Of a stretch of DNA of 64,000 nucleotides, positions 40,501-48,061 are shown one piece after another. The notes beneath the pieces were generated by a model. The model searched no databases and was not told the origin of the DNA. It was given only the letters and a program-made list of their open reading frames with translations. A program made the translations under genes and the position numbers. How positions within the stretch are numbered: the first letter of the stretch is position 1; the number at the start of each line of letters is the position of its first letter. This DNA comes from Streptomyces sp. NRRL S-340. Lineage in GTDB: Bacteria > Actinomycetota > Actinomycetes > Streptomycetales > Streptomycetaceae. The stretch covers positions 248,001-312,000 of the forward strand of contig NZ_JOIY01000010.1 of the NCBI RefSeq assembly GCF_000720185.1, written 5' to 3'.

Positions 40501-41929
40501 GACGGCGGCGGCGCCGCGATCCGGCCTGCTCGGCCGGCTCGGGCTGCGCGGCCTTCTCCGCCGGCGGCGCCTCGGCCACCGCGGACTCGTCGGGCTCCTC
40601 GTCGGGGACGGCCTCCGCGGCGGCCTCGGCGGCGGCCCGCTGCGGGGTCTGGAACTTCGGCTCGGCGAAGACGGGCTGCTGGAAGACGGCGACGGCGGGG
40701 CGGGCGGGCTTGCGCGGCGCCTCCTCCGCGTCCCCGGCGGCGGCCTGCGCGGCGGGCTCGGCGAACCCGGTCGCGGCACGCCGCACGACCCGGCGACGGC
40801 CACGGCGCGGCGCGGCCTCCTCCGCGGGCTCGGGCTCGGCGGCGGGAGCCTGTGCGGGCTCGGCGGCGGGGGCCTCGGCGACCGGCTCGCTCACCTCGGC
40901 GGCGGGCGCCGACACACGGCGGGTGGCGCGGCGGCGGGTCCGCTGCGGGGCGGCGTCCTCCTCGGCGGGGACGGCGACGGGCGCGGGCTCGGCCGCCGGC
41001 TCTTCGGTCACGGGCGTCTCGGCGGCGGGCGTCTCGGCGGCGGCTGTCGCCGCACGGCGAGTGGCGCGGCGGCGGGTGCGCTGCGGAACGGCGTCCTCCT
41101 CGGCGGCGGCCTCGGCGGCCGGGGCCTGGGCCTGCGCCTCGGACACGGTCTCGTCCGTACCGCCCTCGGGCGTACCGGCCGGGGCCGACACACGGCGAGT
41201 GGCGCGGCGGCGGGTCCGCTGCGGGGCGGCCTCCTCGACGGCCTCGACGGGCGCCGCACCCGCGGCGTCGGCCGCGGGCTCCGCGGCAGCGGCAGGGGCC
41301 TCGGACGCGGCGGCCTGCGGCGCACCGGCGGCGGACGCGCGGCGCCGGGTGCGCCGGGCGGGTGCGGGCGTCTCGGCGACCGCCTCCGCGGCGGCGGGGG
41401 CGGTCTCCTCGGCGGCCTGCACGGCCTCCGTGGTCTCCGCTGCCTCCGGGGCACCGGCGGGCGCGGATGCGCCGCGCGTGGCACGGCGGCGGGTACGGCG
41501 CGGGGCGGCGGCCTCGCCGCTCTCCACGGTCCCGGCGGACGTCTCGTCGACGGCCGGGGCAATGGCCTCGGCCGACGCCTCGGCGGCCACCGGTACGACC
41601 GTCTCGGCCTCCGCGGCTGCCCGGGCGGCCTTGGGCGCCCCGGTGGGCGCGGAGGCCCGGCGGCGGGTACGGCGCGCGGGCGCGGCCGGCGCCTCGGGCT
41701 CCGCGTCCACGACGCCGGTCCCTGCGGCGGCATCCTCCGCCTGCTCCGCGAGCGCGGCGGCCTCGGCCGGCGCCGCGGCGGAGGCGGTGATCTCGGCCGG
41801 GGCCTCGGAGCCGGCGGCCGGCGGGCCCGCCGGGCGGGATGCGGCACGGCGCCGACGACGCGGCGGCAGGGTGTCGCTGGGGGTGTTCAGTTCTTCGGAA
41901 CCCTGGGTGGGTTCGGTCGGTTCGAGCAT
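37523..41929 (-). CDS. rne: Ribonuclease E/G with very long repetitive flanks
   Basis: The endoribonuclease processes rRNA precursors and decays mRNA. The 1468-residue protein has the catalytic core in the middle (about 680-1105): an S1-like RNA-binding part (NVYLGKVQNVLPSMEAAFID), the catalytic Asp motifs VVIDVNTGKF near 986 and VIDFIDM near 1030, and the zinc-link CVHCNGRG near 1091. The N-terminal 670 residues and the C-terminal 360 are Ala/Pro/Glu-rich and carry about ten copies of a TRRRATRRxSAPAG-type basic motif. The last 70 residues are a histone H1-like AKKTAAKK tail. Central catalytic placement is typical of actinobacterial RNase E. Confidence 0.95.
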   Translation of the reverse strand: MLEPTEPTQGSEELNTPSDTLPPRRRRRAASRPAGPPAAGSEAPAEITASAAAPAEAAALAEQAEDAAAGTGVVDAEPEAPAAPARRTRRRASAPTGAPKAARAAAEAETVVPVAAEASAEAIAPAVDETSAGTVESGEAAAPRRTRRRATRGASAPAGAPEAAETTEAVQAAEETAPAAAEAVAETPAPARRTRRRASAAGAPQAAASEAPAAAAEPAADAAGAAPVEAVEEAAPQRTRRRATRRVSAPAGTPEGGTDETVSEAQAQAPAAEAAAEEDAVPQRTRRRATRRAATAAAETPAAETPVTEEPAAEPAPVAVPAEEDAAPQRTRRRATRRVSAPAAEVSEPVAEAPAAEPAQAPAAEPEPAEEAAPRRGRRRVVRRAATGFAEPAAQAAAGDAEEAPRKPARPAVAVFQQPVFAEPKFQTPQRAAAEAAAEAVPDEEPDESAVAEAPPAEKAAQPEPAEQAGSRRRRRRRGAGDDEEPEPQAVRTPQAVTAAEDEAEEAEEPAEDAADGDDGEESGSRRRRRRGGRRRRRGESAEAGGDEEPEESGDLAAAQAAQDAEDTAEQVEEDAEEGDEGDEDEEHAGTAGSGGNSSSRRRRRRRRRAGDGGPEAESSADDPERTVVKVREPRGKKDERPGDGTDEVQSIKGSTRLEAKKQRRREGREQGRRRVPIITEAEFLARREAVERVMVVRQNGDRTQIGVLEDGVLVEHYVNKEQSTSYVGNVYLGKVQNVLPSMEAAFIDIGKGRNAVLYAGEVNFEALGMSGGPRRIESALKSGQSVLVQVTKDPIGHKGARLTSQVSLPGRYLVYVPEGSMTGISRKLPDTERARLKTILKKIVPEDAGVIVRTAAEGASEDELRRDVERLQAQWEEIQKKARNGGGSAPTLLYGEPDMTVRVVRDIFNEDFTKVVVSGDEAWETVHGYVSHVAPDLAPRLSRWTSEVDVFATYRIDEQLAKALDRKVWLPSGGSLVIDRTEAMVVIDVNTGKFTGQGGNLEETVTRNNLEAAEEIVRQLRLRDLGGIIVIDFIDMVLESNRDLVLRRLLECLGRDRTKHQVAEVTSLGLVQMTRKRVGQGLLESFSETCVHCNGRGVIVHLEQPSAGGAGGGKRRKRARAGAEQPHEHEHEAVAAQVAVPTAEEEAEAESEAVAEAVEAPAVSEPVALPAFEMSPDEELYSSVAEAEAAASRGRGRRRASRRASAPAGAPKASADGAAPAAPAAATAQDVTAAQEAVRPVRPEPAEQAQAEPVAAEDPVVPAAPAAEASVADEAAPKGRTRRRATRRASAPAGSPQGAEAAVVTVPETAPEAQQASAGTPVAEPVEQAEQAEPEAPAEVPAEAAAPARPRRRAVRKATAPTASEEAAVVVVPSGQAGTDTPAEEAAAPEAEDVAEEAAPAKKTARKVAKKATAKKAATKKTAAKKTAAKKATAKKAAKTAKTATAAKKTAAKKTASAPASTAADES

Positions 41930-42207
41930 GCGGGCGAATCTCCCGTCAGGCTCCCGGGCGCCGCGCCTGGTCCGGTGTCCGATCGCATCGATCGGACACC
42001 GTTGACGTCCGCGGCCTCGCGGTTGCGCGATGGCCGCCGTCCGGGGCGCGGGCGCCGCACGGGAGCTCTCTGTGTCCTGTCTCGCCGGTTCCGTACGCTC
42101 TTGTCGCGTACGGCCTGGCGAAAGTCTTCTGGTCGGTGCGCTGCCCGACCCAGGTGGCTCCCGAGTACGAGGGCGGCGCTTCGACGTCCGTCCCTACGGA
42201 ACCTTCC

Positions 42208-42993
42208 CTAAGCGGGCGCCTTCGCGGCGGCAGCGTCGGCGGCCCCTGATGAAGCGGCCGGGGCGGCCGGGTCTGCCTCGCGGTCGGGCGCGAGCGGGTC
42301 GGTCACCGTGCCGGTCTCTTCATCGAGCAGCCCCTGCGCCAGCCTGGTCACCGCTGCGGGGACCGGCGGCGCCAGGTCGGCCACGGCGCGGAGACCGGAC
42401 AGGACGTCGTCGGGTCGTACGGCAGGCGTCACGTGCCGAACAACCAGCCGCAGTATCGCACAGGGCTGGTCGGTCGGCCTATCAGCCGCCGAACCGTGCG
42501 TTTCGACGCTCTCCAGACTCACGACCGCGGGACGGGCGTCGAAGGTGCGCGTGCCGTTCTTGGTCATGCGCTGTACCTCGACGCTCCCGGCGCCGTTGAA
42601 GGCGGCGACCGCACGGTCCGCCTCGGCCGGGTCGACGCCGTCCAGCCGCAGCTCCCACACGGAAGCCGTCAGCCGGTCGGCGAGCCCCGGCGTGCGGGCC
42701 TCGACCGCCTCGACGATGTCCAGCCCGGCGGGCATCGACTCGTCGAGGAGGCCGCGCAGCCGCTCCGGGTCGCGGGACGCGGTGAGCGCGATCTCCAGGT
42801 ACTCCGCCTCACTGCCCGTGCCGGTGGGTGCGGCATTGGCGTAGGACACCTTGGGGTGCGGGGTGAACCCCGCCGAGTACGCCATCGGCACCTCGGCGCG
42901 GCGCAGCGCACGCTCGAAGGCGCGCTGGAAGTCACGGTGGCTGGTGAACCGGAGGCGGCCGCGCTTGGTGTAGCGCAGTCGGATGCGCTGCAC
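42208..42993 (-). CDS. TIGR03936/DUF2344 radical SAM-linked protein
   Basis: The 261-residue protein starts with the family signature RYTKRGRLRFTSHRDF and has AGFTPHPKVSYA. The family is normally encoded right beside, or fused to, a B12-binding-type radical SAM protein of the TIGR03960 family; its function is unknown, but a shared RNA-modification or maturation role has been supposed. Here the partner is at 53.6-55.5 kb, separated by an island. The GTG at 42993 lacks a ribosome site. A CTG at 43038, with AAGGA about ten bases upstream, gives a 15-residue longer protein beginning GKRQPEGPPP and may be the true start. Confidence 0.88.
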   Translation of the reverse strand: MQRIRLRYTKRGRLRFTSHRDFQRAFERALRRAEVPMAYSAGFTPHPKVSYANAAPTGTGSEAEYLEIALTASRDPERLRGLLDESMPAGLDIVEAVEARTPGLADRLTASVWELRLDGVDPAEADRAVAAFNGAGSVEVQRMTKNGTRTFDARPAVVSLESVETHGSAADRPTDQPCAILRLVVRHVTPAVRPDDVLSGLRAVADLAPPVPAAVTRLAQGLLDEETGTVTDPLAPDREADPAAPAASSGAADAAAAKAPA

Positions 42994-43537
42994 CGCGGGT
43001 GCGGGCGGCGGGCCTTCGGGCTGTCGCTTGCCCAGTGTCGTTCAGTCCTTCGTGAGAGTGGTCCTTACTTATCAAGAGTACGTGCACCGAACCCTTGAGG
43101 TTCCCCTCGGGCGGGGGGCAGCGCGAAGCGGCGGGTCGCGAGGTCAGGAGGTCAGGAACAGGCGTCCGCGCCCCCGCAGCGGGTGGTGGCCGGAGAGCCG
43201 AGGGGTGGAGCAGTCGACCACGTCAGCGGCTGTCCGTGTGCTGACCGTAGTTGTAGAGGCTCGCGACACCCGCGTGGAACGGATCACCGACGTCATCCGC
43301 AACCCGGCGAAGTACCACCCGACGAGGACTCACCACGCGCCGCCGCCGGCGGTTCACGTGACTGCCTGGCAGTGACGAAGAAGTTCAGCGGGCCTCCCCG
43401 ACCGCGCGAGTGGTCGGCCTGCGGCCGAGGTCGTCGGCGCGTCCTGCGGTAAGAAGGGACACGGCGAGGCCAGCCGCGGCCACGCCTGTCAAGGCCTTCG
43501 TCCGATCTTAAGATCCGGCGACCTGTGAGGAGCAGCG
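42994..43537. other. Junction region between TIGR03936 gene and T7SS island
   Basis: The 544-base stretch marks the island edge. A plus-strand frame at 43205-43375 (56 codons, GTG start with GGAGAG eight bases upstream) is possible but unsupported. Bases about 43440-43537 resemble 50842-50922: on the minus strand both encode a fragment like VAAAGLAVSLL, the hydrophobic start of a lost secreted protein. No intact gene is recognised. Confidence 0.5.
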
Positions 43538-43663
43538 CTACCTCTCAGCAGAGATGTCCGTACCCTTCGGCGCCCGATAGCAGCGTGAATTTACATCCAC
43601 GGTGATGATCTGCTTCAGGTTACTCATCACCTCGCGCAAATCGTAAACCTCGGCGCCGGTCAC
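43538..43663 (-). pseudogene. Remnant C-terminus of a cassette lipoprotein
   Basis: The last 27 codons read NLKQIITVDVNSRCYRAPKG and on to a stop, closely matching the end of the lipoprotein at 50923-51492 (differences such as APAGT/APKGT). The match breaks off upstream at about 43621. The fragment may be read as a 41-residue peptide from a GTG at 43663. It lies 15 bases after the stop of the intact lipoprotein gene and shows that a further cassette has been lost here. Confidence 0.75.
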
Positions 43664-43678
43664 GGCCCCTCGGGAATC

Positions 43679-44278
43679 TCAGCTCGCGCTGGGAGAACTC
43701 GCAGCAATCGGCTTGTCCGATGACCAGAAGTCGGAGCGGACGTTGGGCCGAGGGATCGGATATTTGTAATCAGGGCCGTTCGGTGAGGTGGTCGGTTCGG
43801 CGACGTCTGAATGTTTTACGCAGGGAGAATCGGCGGAGAAGGTGAACTGTCCGTCCCCTCCCACGCTCACGGAGATCCCGAAGCCGTCCTTCGTCTCGGC
43901 GAAGATCGCTGGAAACTTGCGACTCTTGTTGACCGACTTGATCGTGTATCCGCGCTGCTCCCACGAACGCTGCACCACGCCGAGGAGATTTCCACGGCGC
44001 TCCTCGGAGACGATCGTCATGACCACCCGGCGCCGTGTCACATCGCAGGTTCCCGTTGTGGTCGCGCCGTGCGTCCAGTGAACCTCGGGCTTGATGGCGT
44101 CCAGTGTCGCGTCGAGCATACCGTCCTGCTGCTCGGCCGCCTCCTGCATGGTGATCTTCGCAGAGGTGTTCTGGTGTTCTTTCACGGTTCCCCCCGAAGA
44201 GTCTCCGCTTGCGCCACACGCCGAGGCTACGAAGCAGGTGGCGATAGCGATCAAATGAATGATACGTACTTTTTTCAC
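43679..44278 (-). CDS. Lipoprotein, candidate immunity to the upstream hydrolase
   Basis: The 199-residue precursor has a basic start and a type II signal peptide ending in the lipobox VASAC (Cys near 21). The mature part has three Cys and a mixed alpha/beta pattern, with a Pro/Ser-rich C-terminus. Its GTG overlaps the stop of the DUF1023 hydrolase gene (GTGA), so the two are tightly coupled. T7SS lipase effectors of Staphylococcus (TslA) have lipoprotein immunity partners (TilA). By analogy this may neutralise the hydrolase outside the membrane. That role is inference only. Confidence 0.8.
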   Translation of the reverse strand: MKKVRIIHLIAIATCFVASACGASGDSSGGTVKEHQNTSAKITMQEAAEQQDGMLDATLDAIKPEVHWTHGATTTGTCDVTRRRVVMTIVSEERRGNLLGVVQRSWEQRGYTIKSVNKSRKFPAIFAETKDGFGISVSVGGDGQFTFSADSPCVKHSDVAEPTTSPNGPDYKYPIPRPNVRSDFWSSDKPIAASSPSAS

Positions 44279-46122
44279 CGTGGTTGCTCCCGGCTAATTT
44301 CCCCCGAATTTCCGGACACGACCAATGCGATATTACGCTCCGACTCGGATGGTCGTCGAGACCCGCCGTCGTCATTGACGTTAAAGTAGTCGGAGTGGGC
44401 CGGGGTGACACCTTGGCCCGCGATGATCGGAGCAGGCCCGTCGTCAACCGCAAAGCGGTTTGCTCCGAACTCGTGGCTCGCAGGATCCGTCCCGAACCAC
44501 AACTGATCGCCTGACGGATCAGCAAGGTAGGAGGGGATGGGCCCTCCCAGCAGGGCGACGGCCTCTGCCTTTGAGGGCAGTTTGGTCACGAGATCATTGT
44601 CTGCCGCACCGACGAACACGTGATTCTTGCCGACGTTCAGGTCCTGTGCGTGATCCGCACCTGTGCCGGGGCTGCCCACGAGGACGATGTCGTCGACACC
44701 CGGGATGCCGCCGTGGCGTTGAGCGGCCTGACCGACGGTGAATGACCCGTAAGAGTGGCCAACTGCTGTGATGTGTGGGTCTGCGTGGTCGTTTGTGGCG
44801 GAGATTCCGGCCATGAACTGATTATAGTTGGTGGCTCCGGATTCGGCCTTATCTGCCCCCATGACGTCGAAATTGCTAACATTCTGCGGCAAGTTGCTAT
44901 CAAATCCTGCCTGCGGGGCATCGTAGCCGAGCCATGCGATCGAGGCGCTTGATGCATCAAACGACTGGGCGTCAATGGCGATATCGCTGGCCCGTTTGAG
45001 GTCGCCTCCAGCGAAGCCTGCGTCCAACGATGTGTTGAGACCGGGGACGTAGGTGGAGACGTTCTTGGCGGTGTCCGGATTCCCGTAGGCCACGATCGCC
45101 CGACCGTTGCCTTCTGTGCCGATCCCCAACAGGTACATGGGAGGCATTTTTGGATCGTGCTCCAGGAGCTTGCGCTGAATCTCTTTCATGCCCTCCAGTT
45201 GCGACCGGGACTTCGCGTCATCCCGTCCTTCCAGCTGGGCGATCAACAGCTGGATGTTCTCGCGGTTAGCCTCATCGCGGGCCAGGGCGGGGACGCCGTC
45301 CAGGCTTCCCACCACCTCGGGAAACGCAGCAACGTACTCCTCGCGCTGCTCTTTGCTGAGGTGATCCCACCACTCCTTGCGCTCAGCGGGCGACTTGTCG
45401 AAGGGGATCTCCTTACCCAAGTACTTCTCCGCTGCGCCGCTGACTGCGTCGACGTCCGACCCCACATTCGCCCACGTCTTGATGTCGACTGTGAGACCAG
45501 GTGCCGCCTTGAGCTTGTCGAGCGCCGAGCTGTACCGCTCGTCGATGTCACAGGCTTCCCGCAGAGCTGTGGCTATGCGGTCAGCGATGTCTTGAGCCTT
45601 GGCACGCTGCGGATTTGGGCTCTTCAGAACGGGCGCATCCGGTCCGAGAGCAGGGTCGTACATACCATTCCCGTCCCGGTACAGGCCGGGGTTTCCCACG
45701 CCGATGAGCCCGTTGTCGCCCATAACCGAACCGCCGGGGACCGCGCCGTCGGCCGGATATTCGATGCTGCCGTTGTCGTTGACGGTGTACCCGAGATTGG
45801 CGGCGTCATCGAGGGCGTCGCGCAACCGCCTTTGCGGGGAGCCGAGTTCGGCGGCCAGGCCGTCGAGTGTGCCCCGGATGAGGCCGGTCTCGGTGTGGAT
45901 GTAGCGGTAGTTCTCGCTGAGGCGCTTCAGTCGCTTGACGGCCGAGCGTGCGGACTCGCTGTCCTGGGTCTTGGTGAGCTTGCCGGTCATGTCACCCTCA
46001 ACGCTTTCGCGGGCGTGGTCGGCGAAGTTGGAGGTCCCGGCCCAGCCGTCGGCGGCGTCGGTTAGCTCCGACAGCTTGAGGTCGCGAAGCTGCTGCCAGG
46101 TCATTCCGGAGCTGGTGCCCAT
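44275..46122 (-). CDS. DUF1023 alpha/beta hydrolase, candidate T7SS effector
   Basis: The 615-residue protein has an N-terminal helical region (about 1-110) resembling WXG/LXG-type export modules, a middle helical region (180-320), and a C-terminal alpha/beta hydrolase of the DUF1023 type (about 330-590) with nucleophile motif GHSYGS near 457 and HSDYF near 592. DUF1023 enzymes are serine hydrolases of unknown substrate, often beside ESX-like genes in actinomycetes. There is no signal peptide, which fits type VII export. The start at 46122 is three bases after the stop of the 148-residue gene, and the stop overlaps the lipoprotein gene. Confidence 0.87.
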   Translation of the reverse strand: MGTSSGMTWQQLRDLKLSELTDAADGWAGTSNFADHARESVEGDMTGKLTKTQDSESARSAVKRLKRLSENYRYIHTETGLIRGTLDGLAAELGSPQRRLRDALDDAANLGYTVNDNGSIEYPADGAVPGGSVMGDNGLIGVGNPGLYRDGNGMYDPALGPDAPVLKSPNPQRAKAQDIADRIATALREACDIDERYSSALDKLKAAPGLTVDIKTWANVGSDVDAVSGAAEKYLGKEIPFDKSPAERKEWWDHLSKEQREEYVAAFPEVVGSLDGVPALARDEANRENIQLLIAQLEGRDDAKSRSQLEGMKEIQRKLLEHDPKMPPMYLLGIGTEGNGRAIVAYGNPDTAKNVSTYVPGLNTSLDAGFAGGDLKRASDIAIDAQSFDASSASIAWLGYDAPQAGFDSNLPQNVSNFDVMGADKAESGATNYNQFMAGISATNDHADPHITAVGHSYGSFTVGQAAQRHGGIPGVDDIVLVGSPGTGADHAQDLNVGKNHVFVGAADNDLVTKLPSKAEAVALLGGPIPSYLADPSGDQLWFGTDPASHEFGANRFAVDDGPAPIIAGQGVTPAHSDYFNVNDDGGSRRPSESERNIALVVSGNSGEISREQPR

Positions 46123-46125
46123 CGT

Positions 46126-46572
46126 CTACTCGCCCCTCCGAATGCCCGGCACCCTGACCGCCTCCGCTTTGTGGCTCACTTCGGCGTCGACTTCGCCGAG
46201 ATCTACTGCTACCTGTCGCAGTTTGGGTTCAAGCGAGCTGCACTCGTCACGTACCCGGCCGAGACGGTCGTGCCATGACTTGTGCACGGCCTTGAGCGAG
46301 CCGAGGCTGGCCAAACCCGCGAGCCCGCCACCGATGCCTTCGTGGGTGCTTGTCAGGTCATCGCGTGCCGTGCTCGTACGGGTCTGCAGGTCCTCCGAGG
46401 TGCCAGCCGCCGTCGTCCATGGGCCGCCCTTGTGCTTGAGCGTGCCGTTGCCGCCGGCCCCGTCGGACTGCTTCGCGTGGCCGCCCGCCCTGGTAAGGCC
46501 GTTGAGGTTCATATGGGCGGAGTTCCGCTCGGCGGCGTGCGCCTTGAGCTGCTCCCACTCGTCCCATGCCAC
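46126..46572 (-). CDS. Helical WXG100-like partner protein
   Basis: The 148-residue protein begins AWDEWEQL, is predicted mostly helical and has a Gly-rich turn near 40-52, consistent with an ESX-type helical hairpin, although no WXG motif stands at the usual position. GGGGAGG lies about ten bases before the GTG at 46572. It is immediately followed by the hydrolase gene and may act as its export partner. Confidence 0.7.
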   Translation of the reverse strand: MAWDEWEQLKAHAAERNSAHMNLNGLTRAGGHAKQSDGAGGNGTLKHKGGPWTTAAGTSEDLQTRTSTARDDLTSTHEGIGGGLAGLASLGSLKAVHKSWHDRLGRVRDECSSLEPKLRQVAVDLGEVDAEVSHKAEAVRVPGIRRGE

Positions 46573-46773
46573 CGGCGATCGTCCTCCCCATATCCCGAGC
46601 TATGCTCAGGAGAGCCGCGTTCAACGTCGCTCGTGCGCTGTGCGGTTGCCGCGTCAGACTTTACGGGTCAGGTGCGCTGCGTGACGTCTGCCGGATCACT
46701 CAAACCGGCGCTGAGTATCCGTACCTACCTCCTGCACCGTGCGTGGAACGCGCCCACCTGCTTCTGTCACGGC

Positions 46774-48033
46774 CTAAAACGATCGCCGACCGTCGGCGGG
46801 ACCTTGGCCGTACTGGCTGATCGGGTCCCCCGCAGTGCCGGGCCGACGTCGACGCCGCGCGCCGACCACGGCCGCGGTTCCACCGAGCAACACGACCACG
46901 CCTGTACCGATGGCCACGCCGAGCGTGGTGGTCCCGCTGCCCTCCTTAGCCGCCGCGGCGCCGCCGCGACCATGCCCGGCAGCCGATGCCGACAGGGAAG
47001 GAGGCGCACTCGCCTTGGCCGGGAAGTCGGGCAACGGATACGTGTTGGCAGGGCCCGGATCTCCCGGGTTGGTCAGAGCGAGGCGGGGGCGAACAATGCC
47101 GTAGCCGATCGCGTCCGTACGCTTCGAGCCGTCCACCGGGGCGCCGATGGTGTTCAGCATGACCCGCAAGACCTGGTTGTTCGTCCAGGTCGGGTGAGCG
47201 GACCAGATCAGAGCGGCACTCGCCGACGCCAACGCCGTGGCATCACTGGTGCCGTGTGACGTGCACAGACCGGTTCTGCCTCCGCAGGCCTCGACCATGT
47301 CCTCGCCCGGGGCGGCCATGTCGACCTGCGGCCCGAACTCGGACTCGGCCGTCTTCTTGAGGTTCTTCCCGATGGCCGCAACACCGACAGCGCCCGGAGT
47401 CGCCGCCGGGTACATCACCGGGTTGCCCTTGTCTCCGTCGTTGCCGACACCGGCGAAGACCAAGGCTCCCTTGTCCAGTGCATGCTTCACCGCACTGGTC
47501 AGCTCCGTTCCGCCGACGGTGGACGCCTGGGAGATGTTGATGACCTTCGCACCGTGGTCGCTGGCGTACCGGATTCCCGTGGCCATCGCCGTGGCGAACT
47601 CCTTGTCCGCCACGGCCGGATCGAGCTTCTCGACACGTGGCAGGCGGACGGGGAGGATCCTGGTCCCGGGTGCGAGGCCGAACGCCCCGTGCCCGCCGGC
47701 ACGTGCTCCGGTAGCAGCGATGAAGCCGGCCATGCTGGTGCCGTGGCCTTCATAGTCGGTGTGCTCGTCACCACGTTCGGTGCTGGCCATGTCCTTGCCC
47801 GGCAGGATCCGGCCCGCCAGGTCGGGATGGTCCGCGTTCACCCCGGTGTCGAGGACCGCGACGGTGATGCCCTTGCCGGTGCTGGTCTTCCACATCTGCT
47901 CGGCCTTCATCGCGTCCAGGAACCACTGCTGGCCGCGCACCGAATCGGCATGGGCGGGCAGGACTGCCGCGCCCACGAGCAGCATTCCTGCAGCGGTGGT
48001 GAGTGCCCCGCGGCGGGCGGTGAAGCTCGGCAT
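46774..48033 (-). CDS. mycP: Type VII secretion-associated serine protease mycosin
   Basis: The 419-residue subtilase has a signal peptide (about 1-30) and the Asp/His/Ser triad: VAVLDTG near 61, DYEGHGTSMAG near 97, and SHGTSDATALASA near 261. A Pro/Ala-rich linker, a C-terminal membrane helix (about 370-390) and a short basic cytoplasmic tail follow. This is the MycP layout, with the protease outside the membrane. Mycosins stabilise the ESX membrane complex and cleave substrates. No EccB, EccC, EccD or EccE gene is in this window, so it must work with a complex encoded elsewhere or act on these cassette proteins. Confidence 0.9.
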   Translation of the reverse strand: MPSFTARRGALTTAAGMLLVGAAVLPAHADSVRGQQWFLDAMKAEQMWKTSTGKGITVAVLDTGVNADHPDLAGRILPGKDMASTERGDEHTDYEGHGTSMAGFIAATGARAGGHGAFGLAPGTRILPVRLPRVEKLDPAVADKEFATAMATGIRYASDHGAKVINISQASTVGGTELTSAVKHALDKGALVFAGVGNDGDKGNPVMYPAATPGAVGVAAIGKNLKKTAESEFGPQVDMAAPGEDMVEACGGRTGLCTSHGTSDATALASASAALIWSAHPTWTNNQVLRVMLNTIGAPVDGSKRTDAIGYGIVRPRLALTNPGDPGPANTYPLPDFPAKASAPPSLSASAAGHGRGGAAAAKEGSGTTTLGVAIGTGVVVLLGGTAAVVGARRRRRPGTAGDPISQYGQGPADGRRSF

Positions 48034-48061
48034 GTGAAGCGGTCCGTTCCCTGCGAGACGG

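Noticed and set aside
36662..42211. 1849-codon plus-strand frame over rne, rplU and rpmA
   Set aside because: It runs antisense across several established genes and consists of low-complexity Gly/Leu/Arg sequence.
43205..43375. 56-codon plus-strand gene at the island edge
   Set aside because: A GTG and weak ribosome site are present, but the peptide has no recognisable features and the region is rearranged; it is mentioned only within the junction entry.
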